DNA of 64,000 nt from Erwinia rhapontici (lineage in GTDB: Bacteria; Pseudomonadota; Gammaproteobacteria; Enterobacterales; Enterobacteriaceae). The translations under genes were made by a program, and so were the position numbers. The DNA is taken from the NCBI RefSeq assembly GCF_012271765.1, contig NZ_VRKO01000016.1, positions 919,666-983,665 of the forward strand. Reading direction: 5' to 3'. Shown here one piece after another: positions 1 through 9,680 of this stretch; the first letter of the stretch is position 1, and the number at the start of each line of letters is the position of its first letter. The notes beneath the pieces were generated by a model that saw only the letters and a program-made list of their open reading frames with translations, was not told where the DNA came from and did no database searches.

Positions 1-115
1 GCTCGATCGTGAAATGCGTACGCTTTTTGTGACGCTGGATCAGCTCGATCAGGCCTCTATCAGCGCCCAGCGTAAACTGACCATTCCCTTCGTTAAAGAG
101 ACACTGGCGCTGTAG
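1..115 (+). CDS. hda: Hda, 3' end only (DnaA-regulatory inactivator)
   Basis: Partial gene: the window opens inside it. Reading codons from base 2 gives a 37-residue tail ending in [11 protein letters not shown] and a TAG stop at 113-115. This closely resembles the C-terminus of E. coli Hda (…[16 protein letters not shown]). Hda is an AAA+ DnaA paralogue that, with the DNA-loaded sliding clamp, stimulates hydrolysis of DnaA-bound ATP and so prevents re-initiation of replication. Its end faces the end of yfgD, 24 bp away, the same convergent arrangement as in E. coli. Only the AAA+ lid tail is visible, so catalytic motifs cannot be checked. Confidence 0.85.
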   Translation, partial: LDREMRTLFVTLDQLDQASISAQRKLTIPFVKETLAL

Positions 116-139
116 TTGCTCTGCGCCAGGCTTTCTTCC

Positions 140-493
140 TTAAAGAATCTCCAGCACCTGCTCCGGCGGTCTGCCGATGCGCGCTTTGCCTCCATTGGTA
201 ACAATCGGGCGTTCAATCAGCTTCGGCTCAGCGACCAGCGCGGCCAGTAACTGCGCTTCCGTTAACGTTAAATCGTCCAGACCCGCCGCTTTATACTGCG
301 CTTCTTTAGTCCGCATCAACTGACGCGCGCTGGTGAATCCCAGCTGCTGCAACAGCGTTTTCAGCGTGGCGACATCGGGTGGGGTCTCCAGATAAAGGAT
401 GACCTCAGGCGTTATTCCCTGGCGGGTCAGCAGCGCGAGCGTTTCGCGGCTCTTGGAGCAGCGCGGGTTATGGTAAATCTGTACCTCTGACAT
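140..493 (-). CDS. yfgD: ArsC-family (YfgD) thioredoxin-fold reductase
   Basis: 117 residues, the usual length of the ArsC/YfgD family. The N-terminus carries the reactive cysteine in HNPRCSKSR (Cys12), followed by the ArsC core with GRPPE near the C-terminus (residues 108-112). Classical plasmid ArsC reduces arsenate using glutathione/glutaredoxin. The chromosomal YfgD branch is annotated as arsenate reductase by similarity, and its physiological substrate is not settled. No ars regulator or efflux pump is nearby, so an arsenic role is not supported by context. It lies 18 bp downstream of bepA on the same strand and is probably co-transcribed with it, as in E. coli. Confidence 0.88.
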   Translation of the reverse strand: MSEVQIYHNPRCSKSRETLALLTRQGITPEVILYLETPPDVATLKTLLQQLGFTSARQLMRTKEAQYKAAGLDDLTLTEAQLLAALVAEPKLIERPIVTNGGKARIGRPPEQVLEIL

Positions 494-511
494 AGCTATC
501 CTCAGGATTCG

Positions 512-1975
512 TTATGATTTCTGGTACTGACGGAAACGCTCCTGCAAATGGCGCAGCTGGTCGATGCGTGCGTCATAACGTGCCTGCTTCAGGCTGCCCA
601 GTTTTACGGCTGCACTGGCGCTGCTCAGGCTGCGGATGGCCTGATCGAGCTGGCCGCTTAACGCCAGACCTTCAGCTCGCGCCGCCTGTTCTTCATCTGT
701 CAGCCTCTGATCCGCCGAGGCCTGAGCCAGCAAGTCCCAGCCGTTGGGGTCATCTTTGTTCGCCCATGTGTAGCGGTAGAGCACTTTGCTGGCATTGGCC
801 GGTTGTTTGGCCTCCACATAGGCGTTGGCGAGGTTAATCTGCAATACCGGATTGTTGTTTACCCCTTTAACGGCCAGCAGACGGTTTATCGCCTGTTGAG
901 GCTGCTTCAGCCCGATATCGATGTCGGTCATGATATCGAGATACCACAGATTATCCGGTTGCTTTGCCAGCAGTGGCGCAATAATAGTACGCGCCTCCGT
1001 AAACTTACTTTCCCCCAGCAGCAACACTGCTTTCCCGTATAGCGCGGCGGACTGTTCACGGCTGTTACCGTGCGCCAGGGTCGTCAGCAGATCGGTGCCC
1101 AACTGGTTCTGTCCGGTTGAGAACATCCCCAGCGCCCTGACTTTGGCCATGTAGTAATCCTGCGAGGACTGCACCACCACTGGCTTCATCTGATTGGCGC
1201 GGTTCCGCGCATCGGCCAGACGACTGTCAGGCAGTGGGTGCGTCAGCAGCATTTCCGGTGGTTTTGACGCAAAACGGGAGGCGTCCGCCAGCTTCTGCAA
1301 GAAGTTGGGCATCGCTTCCGGGTCAAAACCGGCGCGCTGCAGCACCTGAATGCCGATGCGGTCCGCTTCCTGTTCATTTTGCTGGGTAAAACTGATGATG
1401 CCCTGTTGAGCCCCTGCCAGCGTGCCGCTCAATGCCGCCATCCCCGCCTGCGGGCTGGCCATTGCAAGAAGAATGGATCCCAGCGCGCCGACCCAGGTCA
1501 GTGGCGCATTACGTTGCTGCTCTTCCATCGCGCGCGCCAGGTGACGCTGGGTCACGTGGGAGATTTCATGCGCCATAACGGAGGCCAGCTGGCTTTCATT
1601 ATCGCTGTAGCGGAACAGGGCGGAATGCAGGACAACGTTGCCGCCAAAGAAAGCAAAGGCGTTAATTTCATCGTTACGGATCAGGTAAAAATGGAACGGG
1701 GTTTTTACCGACCAGGCGTGGGTCACCAGGCGCTGCCCTAACTGATTGATATATTGATTCAGCAGCGGGTCGTTGATGATAGGGGCACTGGCACGCAACT
1801 GGCGCACATAAAAATCGCCCATCGCCAGTTCCTGATTAATCGACAGTGTGCCGCCTGCGGTGGTACCGATATCCGGCAGATTATCGCTGATATCGGCATG
1901 TGCCGGAAGCAAGCTACCCGTCAGCAGTGTCACCACCAGCGAAGCCAGCAGGCTTTTCTTTAATCGGATGAACAT
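512..1975 (-). CDS. bepA: BepA, periplasmic M48 protease/chaperone for outer-membrane assembly
   Basis: 487 residues, identical in length to E. coli BepA (YfgC). A cleavable signal peptide (about residues 1-27, ending LLPAHA) is followed by an M48 metallopeptidase domain with the zinc motif HEISH (His136, Glu137, His140) and a C-terminal TPR domain. BepA degrades misassembled BAM substrates such as LptD and helps correctly folding ones mature. bamC lies in the same neighbourhood but is not co-transcribed. The gene is first in a probable two-gene unit with yfgD. In E. coli bepA belongs to the sigma-E regulon; I did not identify a clear sigma-E promoter in the long upstream region. Confidence 0.95.
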   Translation of the reverse strand: MFIRLKKSLLASLVVTLLTGSLLPAHADISDNLPDIGTTAGGTLSINQELAMGDFYVRQLRASAPIINDPLLNQYINQLGQRLVTHAWSVKTPFHFYLIRNDEINAFAFFGGNVVLHSALFRYSDNESQLASVMAHEISHVTQRHLARAMEEQQRNAPLTWVGALGSILLAMASPQAGMAALSGTLAGAQQGIISFTQQNEQEADRIGIQVLQRAGFDPEAMPNFLQKLADASRFASKPPEMLLTHPLPDSRLADARNRANQMKPVVVQSSQDYYMAKVRALGMFSTGQNQLGTDLLTTLAHGNSREQSAALYGKAVLLLGESKFTEARTIIAPLLAKQPDNLWYLDIMTDIDIGLKQPQQAINRLLAVKGVNNNPVLQINLANAYVEAKQPANASKVLYRYTWANKDDPNGWDLLAQASADQRLTDEEQAARAEGLALSGQLDQAIRSLSSASAAVKLGSLKQARYDARIDQLRHLQERFRQYQKS

Positions 1976-2648
1976 ACGTAAACCCTAACAAGGAAGTCCA
2001 GTTTTTTGACCGGCAACGTGCCGAAATGTTCTGCATGTACGTAGAAAAAGACGCACTAATTCCACATCTTAAACCACAGCCCGGGGCGAATGAAATGGCT
2101 AAAATAGTGACGTCTGCCGGTACTCGTCAATTACGCACACGATGTTGCGGTAAAAAACTGAACAGGGCGGTGTGGGGGCGCTCCCCGACAGAGCAGGTGA
2201 ATGTCGCTCTCATCGGCGCAATGGTTCGGCTTAAATTTAAAAGTTAGGTAAATTTAATCAGTTTTATTGATAGTGGCATGCTAATTGACCAGGTTTTTTC
2301 TTAAAAACGTCCCTGTCGTAGGAGAGGGCAGTGTAAGACGACATAAGCAAAATTATCATTGGCTGGGGGGCGGGTGAACAATGGCGAACCATTAAAAAGT
2401 ATAAAGATATCCAGTCAGTTACGGTAATAACAATGATCTGACGGCGAGAGGGACCCGCGACTGTAGTTTGGTATGGACCTGCCTGATGACGGCTGTCTAC
2501 GGGCATTGTTAGCTGATGCTACACAGTGACGTTCCGGCACTGTTTTAGAGGGGGACTATCCAGCCTGTATGATGAAAAACGCCGGTAAGCGTTTGTGATG
2601 AGGCTGTGTAATATCGCAGTCACAACGGTGTTTTGCGGAGAGTTCCTT
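1976..2648. other. Gene-free stretch between bepA and the DsrE-like gene
   Basis: About 670 bases without a convincing gene. Short ORFs on both strands (2026-2247 plus, 2264-2506 minus) lack ribosome binding sites and recognisable sequence. The interval must hold the divergent promoters of bepA and of the gene at 2649. The stretch around 2230-2330 is AT-rich. I saw no tRNA, repeat or clear terminator. Confidence 0.5.
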
Positions 2649-3251
2649 ATGCGTTCTGTGGTGTCTTATGTTCTGATTGCGGCTGTCGCGGGTTTTGTCG
2701 GGGCCAGTTTTACCAAAGCGCCTGAGCTTATCGACAAGATCAGCAATCGTGTTGCACCGGTCAGCGATCCTGAAGGGTTTTGGTCAACGCCCGCCATTGA
2801 AGGTTATGGGAAAATGCACTATGAGTCAGATGTTGCTTACAAACCCAACATCAATGACAGCAATAAAATTGTTTTCCAGATTACCCGCGCCGAAAACGCA
2901 CCCCAGGACCCGAACCTGGGGCTGGAACGTGTGGCGCGTGTGGTGAATCTGTATGTGGCGTCCGGTGTTCCGACAGAAAAACTGAAGTTTGTGGTGTCAG
3001 TAACGGGGGAGGGTACGCCCGCCATGCTGAACAATGAGCAGTATCACCGGATTTATGGCATCGATAATCCTAACCTGAAACTGATTGGCGCCCTGCGTGC
3101 CAAAGGGGTGGATGTGTCCGTGTGCGATCAGTCTGTGGCCTTCCATCATTTCCAAAGCAACTGGATTGATCGGTCGGTTACCCATGCACTCTCTAGCCCA
3201 ACAACCGTATCGACCCTTGAAAATCAAGGATATGCTTTCCTGTCGATGTAG
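2649..3251 (+). CDS. Exported DsrE/DsrF-like family protein
   Basis: 200 residues from the ATG at 2649, chosen because GCGGAGAG lies just upstream and the product then begins with a signal peptide (MRSVVSYVLIAAVAGFVGAS). A GTG start at 2595 would add 18 residues of no signal character. The mature part resembles DsrE/DsrF-like domains: an alternating beta/alpha fold with VVNLYVASGV, LKFVVSVTGEGT and a conserved cysteine in GVDVSVCDQS (about residue 160). Cytoplasmic DsrE proteins carry sulfur relays. Exported single-domain members are common but functionally uncharacterised. The gene is not at this place in E. coli. Role unknown; the family assignment is moderately secure. Confidence 0.7.
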   Translation: MRSVVSYVLIAAVAGFVGASFTKAPELIDKISNRVAPVSDPEGFWSTPAIEGYGKMHYESDVAYKPNINDSNKIVFQITRAENAPQDPNLGLERVARVVNLYVASGVPTEKLKFVVSVTGEGTPAMLNNEQYHRIYGIDNPNLKLIGALRAKGVDVSVCDQSVAFHHFQSNWIDRSVTHALSSPTTVSTLENQGYAFLSM

Positions 3252-3264
3252 ACGGCTGTTCCGT

Positions 3265-3281
3265 GCGGGCCCTCGGCCCGC
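3265..3281 (+). terminator. GC-rich hairpin after the DsrE-like gene
   Basis: A perfect 7-bp stem (GCGGGCC / GGCCCGC) with a 3-nt loop begins 14 bases after the stop codon. A T-rich stretch (ATTTTCCTCT) follows only after a gap of about nine bases, so termination would be inefficient. It may instead be a degenerate palindromic repeat. Confidence 0.35.
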
Positions 3282-3547
3282 CTGGCCTCGATTTTCCTCT
3301 CCTTCGCTGCATTGCTGCGCCGCATGATTATCTCGCTTTAACCAAAATATTTATTGGCCCTGCGCGATTCAGAATATTCCCAAATCGGCTGAGAGGTGTA
3401 CAATTGGCACGTGCTTTACCAGGGCATAACTCGCACTCAAAGACATACTCCGCATTTTTCACACCTGCCGTGTGAAGCCGATGGGGTATTAACGCGCATA
3501 ATAAAATATAAGGCGCAGATGATGATGTTTCTCACGAAGGTGAGTCC

Positions 3548-5158
3548 ATGTTGAGGCTATCGCGGCCAAAAACGGACTTGCGCACCCTTATTACGCTGCT
3601 GGCTGTCGCCAGTATCGTGATCACACTCGCTAATTCTCTGTACGCCAGCTGGCGTGTGCAGCGCGATGTGCTGATCGGTAACACACTGGAATCAAACCGG
3701 GTTTATGCCACCAAGCTGGCCTCCACTACCGAAGTGTTTTTCCAGTTGGCTGAGTCACAGCTCTCTTACAGCGCTAAAGTGCTGGGTAATGGCCTGGGTA
3801 ACGATGCCACTCTGCAGGATGAAGTCGATCGCCTGCGCGAACAAACCAACAGTTTTAACTCCGTGGTGATTGTTGATGCCAACGGCTGGGTGCGCGCGAT
3901 CTCGCCGGAGTCGTTGATGCTGAAAGGCATGCATCTCAGCTCCAGCGCGGCAAAACAGGCGCTCACAGAACGCAAGCCACTGGTCAGCCCGCCAACGATG
4001 TCTGCTGCCAATAATCTGCTGGTGTTTATCTCCTGGCCGATCTGGTCGAAAACCGGCAGCTACCTCGGCTATGTCGGCGGCTCTATTTACCTGAAGAAAA
4101 AAAGCATCCTTAACATTCTGCTGGGCGAGCAGTTCTATCGCGACGGTTCGTCATTGTATGTGATCGATGAAAAGAACCAGGTGTTATATCACCAGGATCG
4201 TCAGCTGATCGGGAAAACCATCGATCCGTTAATCGGTAACGAACAGCGTAAAAAATCCAGTAATGGCCATCAGCAGGTGACCGCCGAAAACGGTGATGCG
4301 ATGCTGGCGGGCTATGCCAATGTACCGACGGCAGGCTGGACCATCGTGGCGCTTAAACCCACGGAGGCCACGCTGGCGCCGCTGAACAGCCTGTTGCTGA
4401 AAGTGCTGAAGCATTCGGTGCCGTTTGCTCTGCTGACGCTGATTATTGCGCTGATCCTTGCACAACGCATTGCACTGCCGCTATGGCAGCTGGCGCGCAA
4501 GGCCAGCCAGATGGATACGCAAAATGTCTCGAAAGAGATCAACAGCATCCGCTCCTGGTATTATGAGGCGTCACAGATCAAACGTGCGTTGCTGGTCGGG
4601 ATTTCACTGATGCAGGATAAAATTGGCCGCCTGAAAAGTGAAGTACAGACTGACCCGATGACCAGCCTGCTCAACCGCCGTGGCCTGAATGCGGTACTGG
4701 ACTATTTTCTGGCCACCACCCAGCCTTTTGCCGTGCTGGCACTGGATATCGACTACTTTAAACGGGTGAATGATACGTTCGGCCATGATGCAGGTGACAC
4801 GGTGATCAAAACCGTGGCGCGTCAGCTGGAGCAAAGTGCCAGGCAGACCGATGTGATCTGCCGTAATGGCGGTGAAGAATTCCTGATGATCCTGCCGGGC
4901 GCCGATCGCGATGTGGCCATGATGATTGCTGAACGTGTGCGTAAGCGCATTGAAGCGCTGTCGCTGGATCCTGTCGGCCATATTACAATTTCAGTGGGTG
5001 TGGCTTTCTGGTCACCGGAAAGTGGCAATACCATGGATCAGACCTTCAAGCTGGCGGATGATGCGCTATATCAGGCAAAAAATGCCGGACGCAACCGGGT
5101 GATTGTCGCGAAAAATATCACTGAACCGCCTGCCGTTGTGCAGGTGCTGCCGCAGTAG
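3548..5158 (+). CDS. Membrane diguanylate cyclase with extracytoplasmic Cache-type sensor
   Basis: 536 residues. Membrane segments at about residues 16-36 and 288-308 bracket a roughly 250-residue periplasmic region that looks like a double Cache ligand-binding domain. A short HAMP-like linker leads to a C-terminal GGDEF domain. The active-site loop reads GGEEF (residues 441-445), preceded at the correct five-residue spacing by an RxxD inhibitory site (RQTD, 432-435). The enzyme should therefore be active and product-inhibited, making cyclic di-GMP from GTP. LDIDYFKRVND carries the metal-binding aspartate. No EAL domain is present. It sits alone between the DsrE-like gene and perM, a position with no cyclase in E. 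coli, so it looks like a lineage-specific gain. Confidence 0.9.
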   Translation: MLRLSRPKTDLRTLITLLAVASIVITLANSLYASWRVQRDVLIGNTLESNRVYATKLASTTEVFFQLAESQLSYSAKVLGNGLGNDATLQDEVDRLREQTNSFNSVVIVDANGWVRAISPESLMLKGMHLSSSAAKQALTERKPLVSPPTMSAANNLLVFISWPIWSKTGSYLGYVGGSIYLKKKSILNILLGEQFYRDGSSLYVIDEKNQVLYHQDRQLIGKTIDPLIGNEQRKKSSNGHQQVTAENGDAMLAGYANVPTAGWTIVALKPTEATLAPLNSLLLKVLKHSVPFALLTLIIALILAQRIALPLWQLARKASQMDTQNVSKEINSIRSWYYEASQIKRALLVGISLMQDKIGRLKSEVQTDPMTSLLNRRGLNAVLDYFLATTQPFAVLALDIDYFKRVNDTFGHDAGDTVIKTVARQLEQSARQTDVICRNGGEEFLMILPGADRDVAMMIAERVRKRIEALSLDPVGHITISVGVAFWSPESGNTMDQTFKLADDALYQAKNAGRNRVIVAKNITEPPAVVQVLPQ

Positions 5159-5239
5159 TTTTTACGCCCGCTCTTGTTTTCACAAGGGCGGGCCGTATCA
5201 GGTACACTCTTCTTTATTCTTTTTCAGGCAAGGACTCCC

Positions 5240-6295
5240 ATGCTGGAACTTCTTACGCAATGGTATCGTCGCCGTTTCAGCGATCCCCAGGCGATTGCGT
5301 TGCTGGTGATTTTAATCGCTGCATTTTGCATTTTGTTTTTCTTTAATGGCCTGCTGGCCCCGCTGTTAGTGGCGCTGGTACTGGCTTATCTGCTGGAGTG
5401 GCCAACGGTGCGGCTGGAGCGGCTTGGCTGCTCGCGCACCTGGGCGGTAACGCTGGTGCTGATTGTCTTTGCAACGCTGCTGCTGGTTCTGATGCTGGTG
5501 GTGGCCCCCGTGGCATGGCAGCAGGGCATTAATCTGACCCATGAGCTGCCCACCATGCTCACCCGCCTCTATCAGTTTGCCCTGCGTCTGCCGGAGCGTT
5601 TTCCTACGCTGATGGATGTGGGAATTATCGATATTGTGGTGGAAAACCTGCGCAGTCGCCTGAGTGGATTGGGTGACCAGGTGGTGAAATATTCTCTCGC
5701 CTCGCTGGTGGGGTTGATGACACTGGCGATCTATCTGGTGCTGGTACCGCTGATGGTGTTCTTTCTGCTAAAGGACAAAGAACAAATGCTGAGTGCCATT
5801 CGGCGTGTGCTGCCACGTAACCGTGGCCTGGCCGGGCAGGTCTGGATTGAGATGAACCAGCAGGTGTCTAACTACATTCGCGGTAAAGTGCTGGAGATGA
5901 TCGTGGTCGGGGTGGTCAGCTGGCTGGGCTTCCTCGCGATTGGCATGAACTATGCGCTATTACTCGCGGTGCTGGTCGGTGTTTCCGTGCTGATCCCCTA
6001 TATTGGTGCGATGGTGGTGACCATCCCGGTCGTGGGCGTTGGGCTGGGGCAGTGGGGATTGTCCGGTGACTTCTGGACCATGATGATGGTGTATCTGGTG
6101 ATCCAGGCGCTGGATGGCAATATTCTGGTGCCTGTGCTGTTCTCAGAAGCCGTGAACCTGCATCCGCTGGTGATCATCCTGTCGGTGGTGATTTTTGGCG
6201 GGCTATGGGGATTCTGGGGCGTGTTCTTTGCGATCCCGCTGGCGACGCTGGTCAAAGCGGTCGTACATGCCTGGCCGGATGAGTTGGCCAAATAA
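5240..6295 (+). CDS. perM: PerM, AI-2E transporter family membrane protein
   Basis: 351 residues (E. coli PerM has 353) with about seven to eight hydrophobic segments and the conserved YRRRFSD start and the C-terminal block HPLVIILSVVIFGGLWGFWG. The start at 5240 matches the E. coli N-terminus; an in-frame extension to 5174 has no similarity. PerM belongs to the UPF0118/AI-2E exporter family. It has been called a putative permease, and its substrate is not known. In E. coli it neighbours bepA, and BepA and PerM are near neighbours here too, now separated by the DsrE-like and cyclase genes. Confidence 0.92.
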   Translation: MLELLTQWYRRRFSDPQAIALLVILIAAFCILFFFNGLLAPLLVALVLAYLLEWPTVRLERLGCSRTWAVTLVLIVFATLLLVLMLVVAPVAWQQGINLTHELPTMLTRLYQFALRLPERFPTLMDVGIIDIVVENLRSRLSGLGDQVVKYSLASLVGLMTLAIYLVLVPLMVFFLLKDKEQMLSAIRRVLPRNRGLAGQVWIEMNQQVSNYIRGKVLEMIVVGVVSWLGFLAIGMNYALLLAVLVGVSVLIPYIGAMVVTIPVVGVGLGQWGLSGDFWTMMMVYLVIQALDGNILVPVLFSEAVNLHPLVIILSVVIFGGLWGFWGVFFAIPLATLVKAVVHAWPDELAK

Positions 6296-6313
6296 TCACG
6301 GGTTAAATCGTTA

Positions 6314-6340
6314 CGGGTCGACCGGAAAAAGGCCGACCCG
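6314..6340. terminator. Bidirectional hairpin between perM and bcp
   Basis: CGGGTCG and CGACCCG form a 7-bp stem around an A-rich loop between two convergent genes. No strong T tract follows on either strand, so it may be a weak shared terminator. Confidence 0.4.
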
Positions 6341-6350
6341 CACGTTCAAA

Positions 6351-6818
6351 TCATGCTGACTTGAGGTAATCCATCACGATATCGTGGTGGTTGCTGGTTT
6401 TGAAATCATCAAAGACTTTCTCGACTTTACCATCCGCACCGATCAGGAAGCTGGTACGGTGAATCCCATCATAGGTTTTCCCCATAAAGGTTTTCTCGCC
6501 CCAGATACCAAACTGTTCAGAAACCTGGTGGTCTTCATCAGAGAGCAGGGTGAAGTTCAGCAGCTCTTTCTCAACGAAGCGCGACAGTTTTTCCGGCTTA
6601 TCGGTGCTAATGCCTAAGACATCAACGCCAGCATTTTTCAGCTCATCCATGCTGTCACGCAGACCGCATGCCTGTACGGTGCAGCCTGGTGTCATCGCTT
6701 TCGGGTAGAAATAAACCAGAACGCGCTGTCCCTGGAAGTCGGCTAAATTTACTTGTTCGCCATCCTGATCGGGCAAGCTAAATTTCGGTGCGGTATCACC
6801 GGCTTTCAGTGGATTCAT
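6351..6818 (-). CDS. bcp: Bcp, thioredoxin-dependent thiol peroxidase (peroxiredoxin Q)
   Basis: 155 residues starting MNPLKAGD at the ATG ending at 6818, matching E. coli; a GTG codon just upstream would add one residue. It is a 1-/2-Cys peroxiredoxin reducing hydrogen and organic peroxides with thioredoxin as electron donor. The peroxidatic cysteine is Cys46 in TPGCT, and the resolving cysteine five residues later (Cys51) is present. The third cysteine of the E. coli protein (HQVCEQ) is serine here (HQVSEQ), which should not matter for catalysis. It is followed upstream, on the same strand, by gcvR, the usual enterobacterial gcvR-bcp order. Confidence 0.95.
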   Translation of the reverse strand: MNPLKAGDTAPKFSLPDQDGEQVNLADFQGQRVLVYFYPKAMTPGCTVQACGLRDSMDELKNAGVDVLGISTDKPEKLSRFVEKELLNFTLLSDEDHQVSEQFGIWGEKTFMGKTYDGIHRTSFLIGADGKVEKVFDDFKTSNHHDIVMDYLKSA

Positions 6819-6901
6819 CACAACTCTCCGTTTTTATCATCATGCTATGGGGACATTCTATGGGTAAATGTGCGCACTTTCTCTCTCGCGGTTAGCCAGA
6901 T

Positions 6902-7459
6902 TTACGCTCCGTGATGAGAAACCACCTTAATAGTGCCTTGAGCATTGAGTTCTGTACAGAGTCGGTTAAACGCTTGCTCAATAAATGAAGCATCCTGACT
7001 GGCCGGACTGTGGGCGGTTATCTGAATATAGAGCAGTGGAGGCTGATTTTCATCTGCTGGCTGCGTCCGTGAGACGAGCTCTGCAATATTCATCTGATGC
7101 GAATCAAACAGGTCGGTAAAGCGTTCAATGATATGCGGGGAGTCGGTCACATCCACCTGAACCCACACCGTGACGGGCATCGGAGGACGAGTGCTGGCGC
7201 TGGTGCGTTTCATCACGATCAGCAGTTCCAGTTCGGCTCCTTTTAATGGCAGAGTGGATTCAATCAGGGTGATGGCATTCCAGCTACCGGATAACAGCAT
7301 GATAAAGGTGAATTCGTCGCCCAGCATAGCAAGCCGGCTATCTTCAATGTTACATCCGCAACTGCTGACATGACGGGTGATGGCATTGACGATCCCTGGG
7401 CGGTCTACCCCAAGGGCAGTGATAACCAAATGGTGTTGCGATGACTGTGGCAAAATCAA
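6902..7459 (-). CDS. gcvR: GcvR, regulator of the glycine cleavage system
   Basis: 185 residues with two tandem ACT domains (about residues 8-85 and 95-175), the known GcvR architecture. The first domain contains RPGIVNAITRHVSSCGCNIED, almost as in E. coli. GcvR binds glycine and, when glycine is scarce, forms a complex with GcvA that represses gcvTHP. It has no DNA-binding domain. The gene is divergent from dapA and upstream of bcp. The C-terminus is a few residues shorter than in E. coli. Confidence 0.94.
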   Translation of the reverse strand: MILPQSSQHHLVITALGVDRPGIVNAITRHVSSCGCNIEDSRLAMLGDEFTFIMLLSGSWNAITLIESTLPLKGAELELLIVMKRTSASTRPPMPVTVWVQVDVTDSPHIIERFTDLFDSHQMNIAELVSRTQPADENQPPLLYIQITAHSPASQDASFIEQAFNRLCTELNAQGTIKVVSHHGA

Positions 7460-7596
7460 GCTTCCTGTCCAAATACTAATAACTATAAGGTAAACATAAA
7501 AAAAACTGCTGACAAGCGCTTGAGCCGCCCTGCGCGCTTGCTTTTACTGCTCGTACAAACGTACCATGAAGCACTTGTTTGTCGAGGGGATGGCTA

Positions 7597-8475
7597 ATGT
7601 TCACGGGAAGTATTGTTGCACTCGTTACGCCGATGGATGACAAAGGTAATGTCTGCCGTGCGAGTCTGAAAAAACTGATTGATTACCATATTGCCAGCGG
7701 CACCGCGGCAATTGTTTCTGTAGGAACGACAGGCGAATCTGCCACCCTCAGCCATGATGAACATGGTGATGTGGTGATGCTGACGCTGGAGCTGGCAGAT
7801 GGCCGTATTCCGATTATTGCCGGGACCGGTGCAAATGCCACGGCTGAAGGCGTCTCTCTGACCAAACGTTTCGAAAACTCCGGCGTTGTCGGTTGCCTGA
7901 CCGTCACCCCTTATTACAACCGTCCTACTCAGGAAGGGTTGTATCAGCATTTCAAAACCATCGCAGAAAGCACCGCTCTTCCGCAGATGTTATATAACGT
8001 ACCGTCACGTACCGGCACCGATTTGCTGCCGGAAACCGTCGGTCGGCTGGCCAAAATTAAAAATATTATCGGAATCAAAGAGGCCACCGGGAACTTATCG
8101 CGGGTAAGTCAGATCCAAGAGCGTGTAAATGAAGATTTTGTGCTGGTGAGCGGCGATGACGCCACCTCGCTGGACTTTATGCACCTGGGCGGGCACGGCG
8201 TTATTTCCGTCACGGCAAACATTGCCGCACGTGAAATGGTTGAACTCTGTGCTCTGGCACAGCAGGGCAACTTTGCTGAAGCACGCCTTCTGAACCAGCG
8301 CCTGATGCACCTGCATCAGAAACTGTTTGTTGAACCGAATCCTATCCCGGTGAAATGGGCTGCGAAACGATTAGGATTAATAGCAACCGATACGCTGCGT
8401 CTGCCTATGACGCCGCTGACCGATGCCGGTCGTCCGGTTGTTGAGCAGGCACTGAAAAACGCTGGCCTGCTTTAA
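7597..8475 (+). CDS. dapA: DapA, 4-hydroxy-tetrahydrodipicolinate synthase
   Basis: 292 residues. The start MFTGSIVA at 7597 matches E. coli and follows the ribosome site GAGGGG; an upstream TTG is rejected. It condenses pyruvate with aspartate semialdehyde, the first committed step to diaminopimelate and lysine. The family's pyruvate-binding Thr44-Thr45 (GTTGES), the tyrosine in YNVPSRTG and the Schiff-base lysine in GIKEATG (about 161) are all present. bamC starts 15 bases after its stop, so the two probably form one operon. dapE, a later enzyme of the pathway, lies 6 kb away. Confidence 0.97.
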   Translation: MFTGSIVALVTPMDDKGNVCRASLKKLIDYHIASGTAAIVSVGTTGESATLSHDEHGDVVMLTLELADGRIPIIAGTGANATAEGVSLTKRFENSGVVGCLTVTPYYNRPTQEGLYQHFKTIAESTALPQMLYNVPSRTGTDLLPETVGRLAKIKNIIGIKEATGNLSRVSQIQERVNEDFVLVSGDDATSLDFMHLGGHGVISVTANIAAREMVELCALAQQGNFAEARLLNQRLMHLHQKLFVEPNPIPVKWAAKRLGLIATDTLRLPMTPLTDAGRPVVEQALKNAGLL

Positions 8476-8490
8476 ATTTAGGGAGAATTA

Positions 8491-9519
8491 ATGGCTTACT
8501 CAGTACAAAAGTCCACGGTAGCGAAAGTGGTGGGACTGTCGTTGGTGATGCTGCTTGCAGCATGTTCTAACGACCAACGTTACAAGCGTCAGGTGAGCGG
8601 TGACGAATCCTACCTGCAGGCAGCCGATCTTAGCGATCTGCGCGCACCTGCTGGCATGATCCTGCCGCTGCAAAATGGCGACTTTGACATACCAAACGTC
8701 AGCAGCAAAGGGCAGGTGGGTAAGCAGTTGGATATTCGTCCACCAGCCCAGACGCTGGCGCTGATGAACGGTACGCGTAGCCAGTTTGCCGGCAATACCG
8801 GTACGCTGCTGGTCGATACCCGTAGTGCACTCTGGCCGCAGGTTGTTGATGTGGTGCAGGCTGCCAAGTTCCCGATCGCTGACCGTCAGGATGCTCGTCA
8901 GTCGCTGACCACCGATTGGGTCCAGTGGAACCGTGCTGATGAAGACAACCAGTATCGTGGTCGTTATCAGTTAAGCGTTCAGCAGCAGGGCGGTCAGCAG
9001 GCGCTGACAGTGAAACTGCTGGAGTTGCAGCAGGAGGACAAAGTCGTCACGTCCCCGGTGCAGATCCAGCGTTACACTGCGCAGATGTTGAACGAGATCA
9101 GCACCGGTCTGGATAAGATTGAAACTGGCCGTGAAGATGCCGCCGCCAGCCGCAGCCCAACGCAGATTGATGTGCAGAGTGGGGCGGATGATACCGGTCT
9201 GCCTAACCTGATCCTGCGTGCACCATTCAACGTTGTCTGGCAGCGTCTGCCAGCGACCCTGAACCGCATGGGTATGGAAGTCACGGATAACAACCGTTCA
9301 CAGGGTAGCCTGAACGTGACGTACAAAGCGCCGGGCAGTAGCACCTTTGATGAACTGGGTGCCAAAGATCCTGAACTGAAAAATGGTGACTACAAACTTC
9401 AGGTCGGTGACCTGGATAACCGTAGTAGTCTGCAGTTCCTTGATCCGAAGGGTCATCCGCTCACCCAGTCGCAGAATGATGCGCTGGTGGCGGTGTTCCA
9501 GGCCGCATTCAGCAAGTAA
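8491..9519 (+). CDS. bamC: BamC, outer-membrane assembly lipoprotein
   Basis: 342 residues (E. coli 344). Signal peptide with lipobox LLAAC, acylated cysteine Cys25. The conserved unstructured segment that binds BamD ([10 protein letters not shown]… to about residue 90) is followed by two helix-grip domains. BamC is a non-essential subunit of the BAM complex that inserts beta-barrel proteins in the outer membrane. The gene is co-transcribed with dapA and ends at a strong terminator. Confidence 0.96.
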   Translation: MAYSVQKSTVAKVVGLSLVMLLAACSNDQRYKRQVSGDESYLQAADLSDLRAPAGMILPLQNGDFDIPNVSSKGQVGKQLDIRPPAQTLALMNGTRSQFAGNTGTLLVDTRSALWPQVVDVVQAAKFPIADRQDARQSLTTDWVQWNRADEDNQYRGRYQLSVQQQGGQQALTVKLLELQQEDKVVTSPVQIQRYTAQMLNEISTGLDKIETGREDAAASRSPTQIDVQSGADDTGLPNLILRAPFNVVWQRLPATLNRMGMEVTDNNRSQGSLNVTYKAPGSSTFDELGAKDPELKNGDYKLQVGDLDNRSSLQFLDPKGHPLTQSQNDALVAVFQAAFSK

Positions 9520-9527
9520 GCCAGGAA

Positions 9528-9552
9528 GGCCAGAGATTCTCTGGCCTTTTTT
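9528..9552 (+). terminator. Rho-independent terminator after bamC
   Basis: Perfect 8-bp stem GGCCAGAG / CTCTGGCC with a 3-nt loop followed directly by six T residues, starting 9 bases after the bamC stop. A textbook intrinsic terminator. Confidence 0.92.
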
Positions 9553-9562
9553 ATTTGGTATT

Positions 9563-9578
9563 ACGTAAACGATTGCTT
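9563..9578 (+). promoter_or_regulatory. PurR operator upstream of purC
   Basis: ACGTAAACGATTGCTT matches the PurR consensus ANGCAANCGNTTNCNT at all but one defined position. A TATAAT hexamer at 9600-9605 fits as the -10 element, which places the operator over or just upstream of the -35 region, as for E. coli purC. Repression by PurR with hypoxanthine or guanine is expected. Confidence 0.75.
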
Positions 9579-9680
9579 CGGTTTTTTACCCGCGGAACAT
9601 ATAATTCCGCCAGGCAAAATTTTAACGGGACGGCACCGCCGCCCTGATAGTGTCACTTATATCGTTTGGAGTTAAACAAG

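Noticed and set aside
140-493. Arsenic resistance locus based on the ArsC-family protein
   Set aside because: No ArsR, ArsB or Acr3 is near; the gene matches the chromosomal yfgD beside bepA.
2026-2506. ORFs on both strands between bepA and the DsrE-like gene
   Set aside because: No ribosome sites, no recognisable motif, atypical composition; best explained as chance frames.
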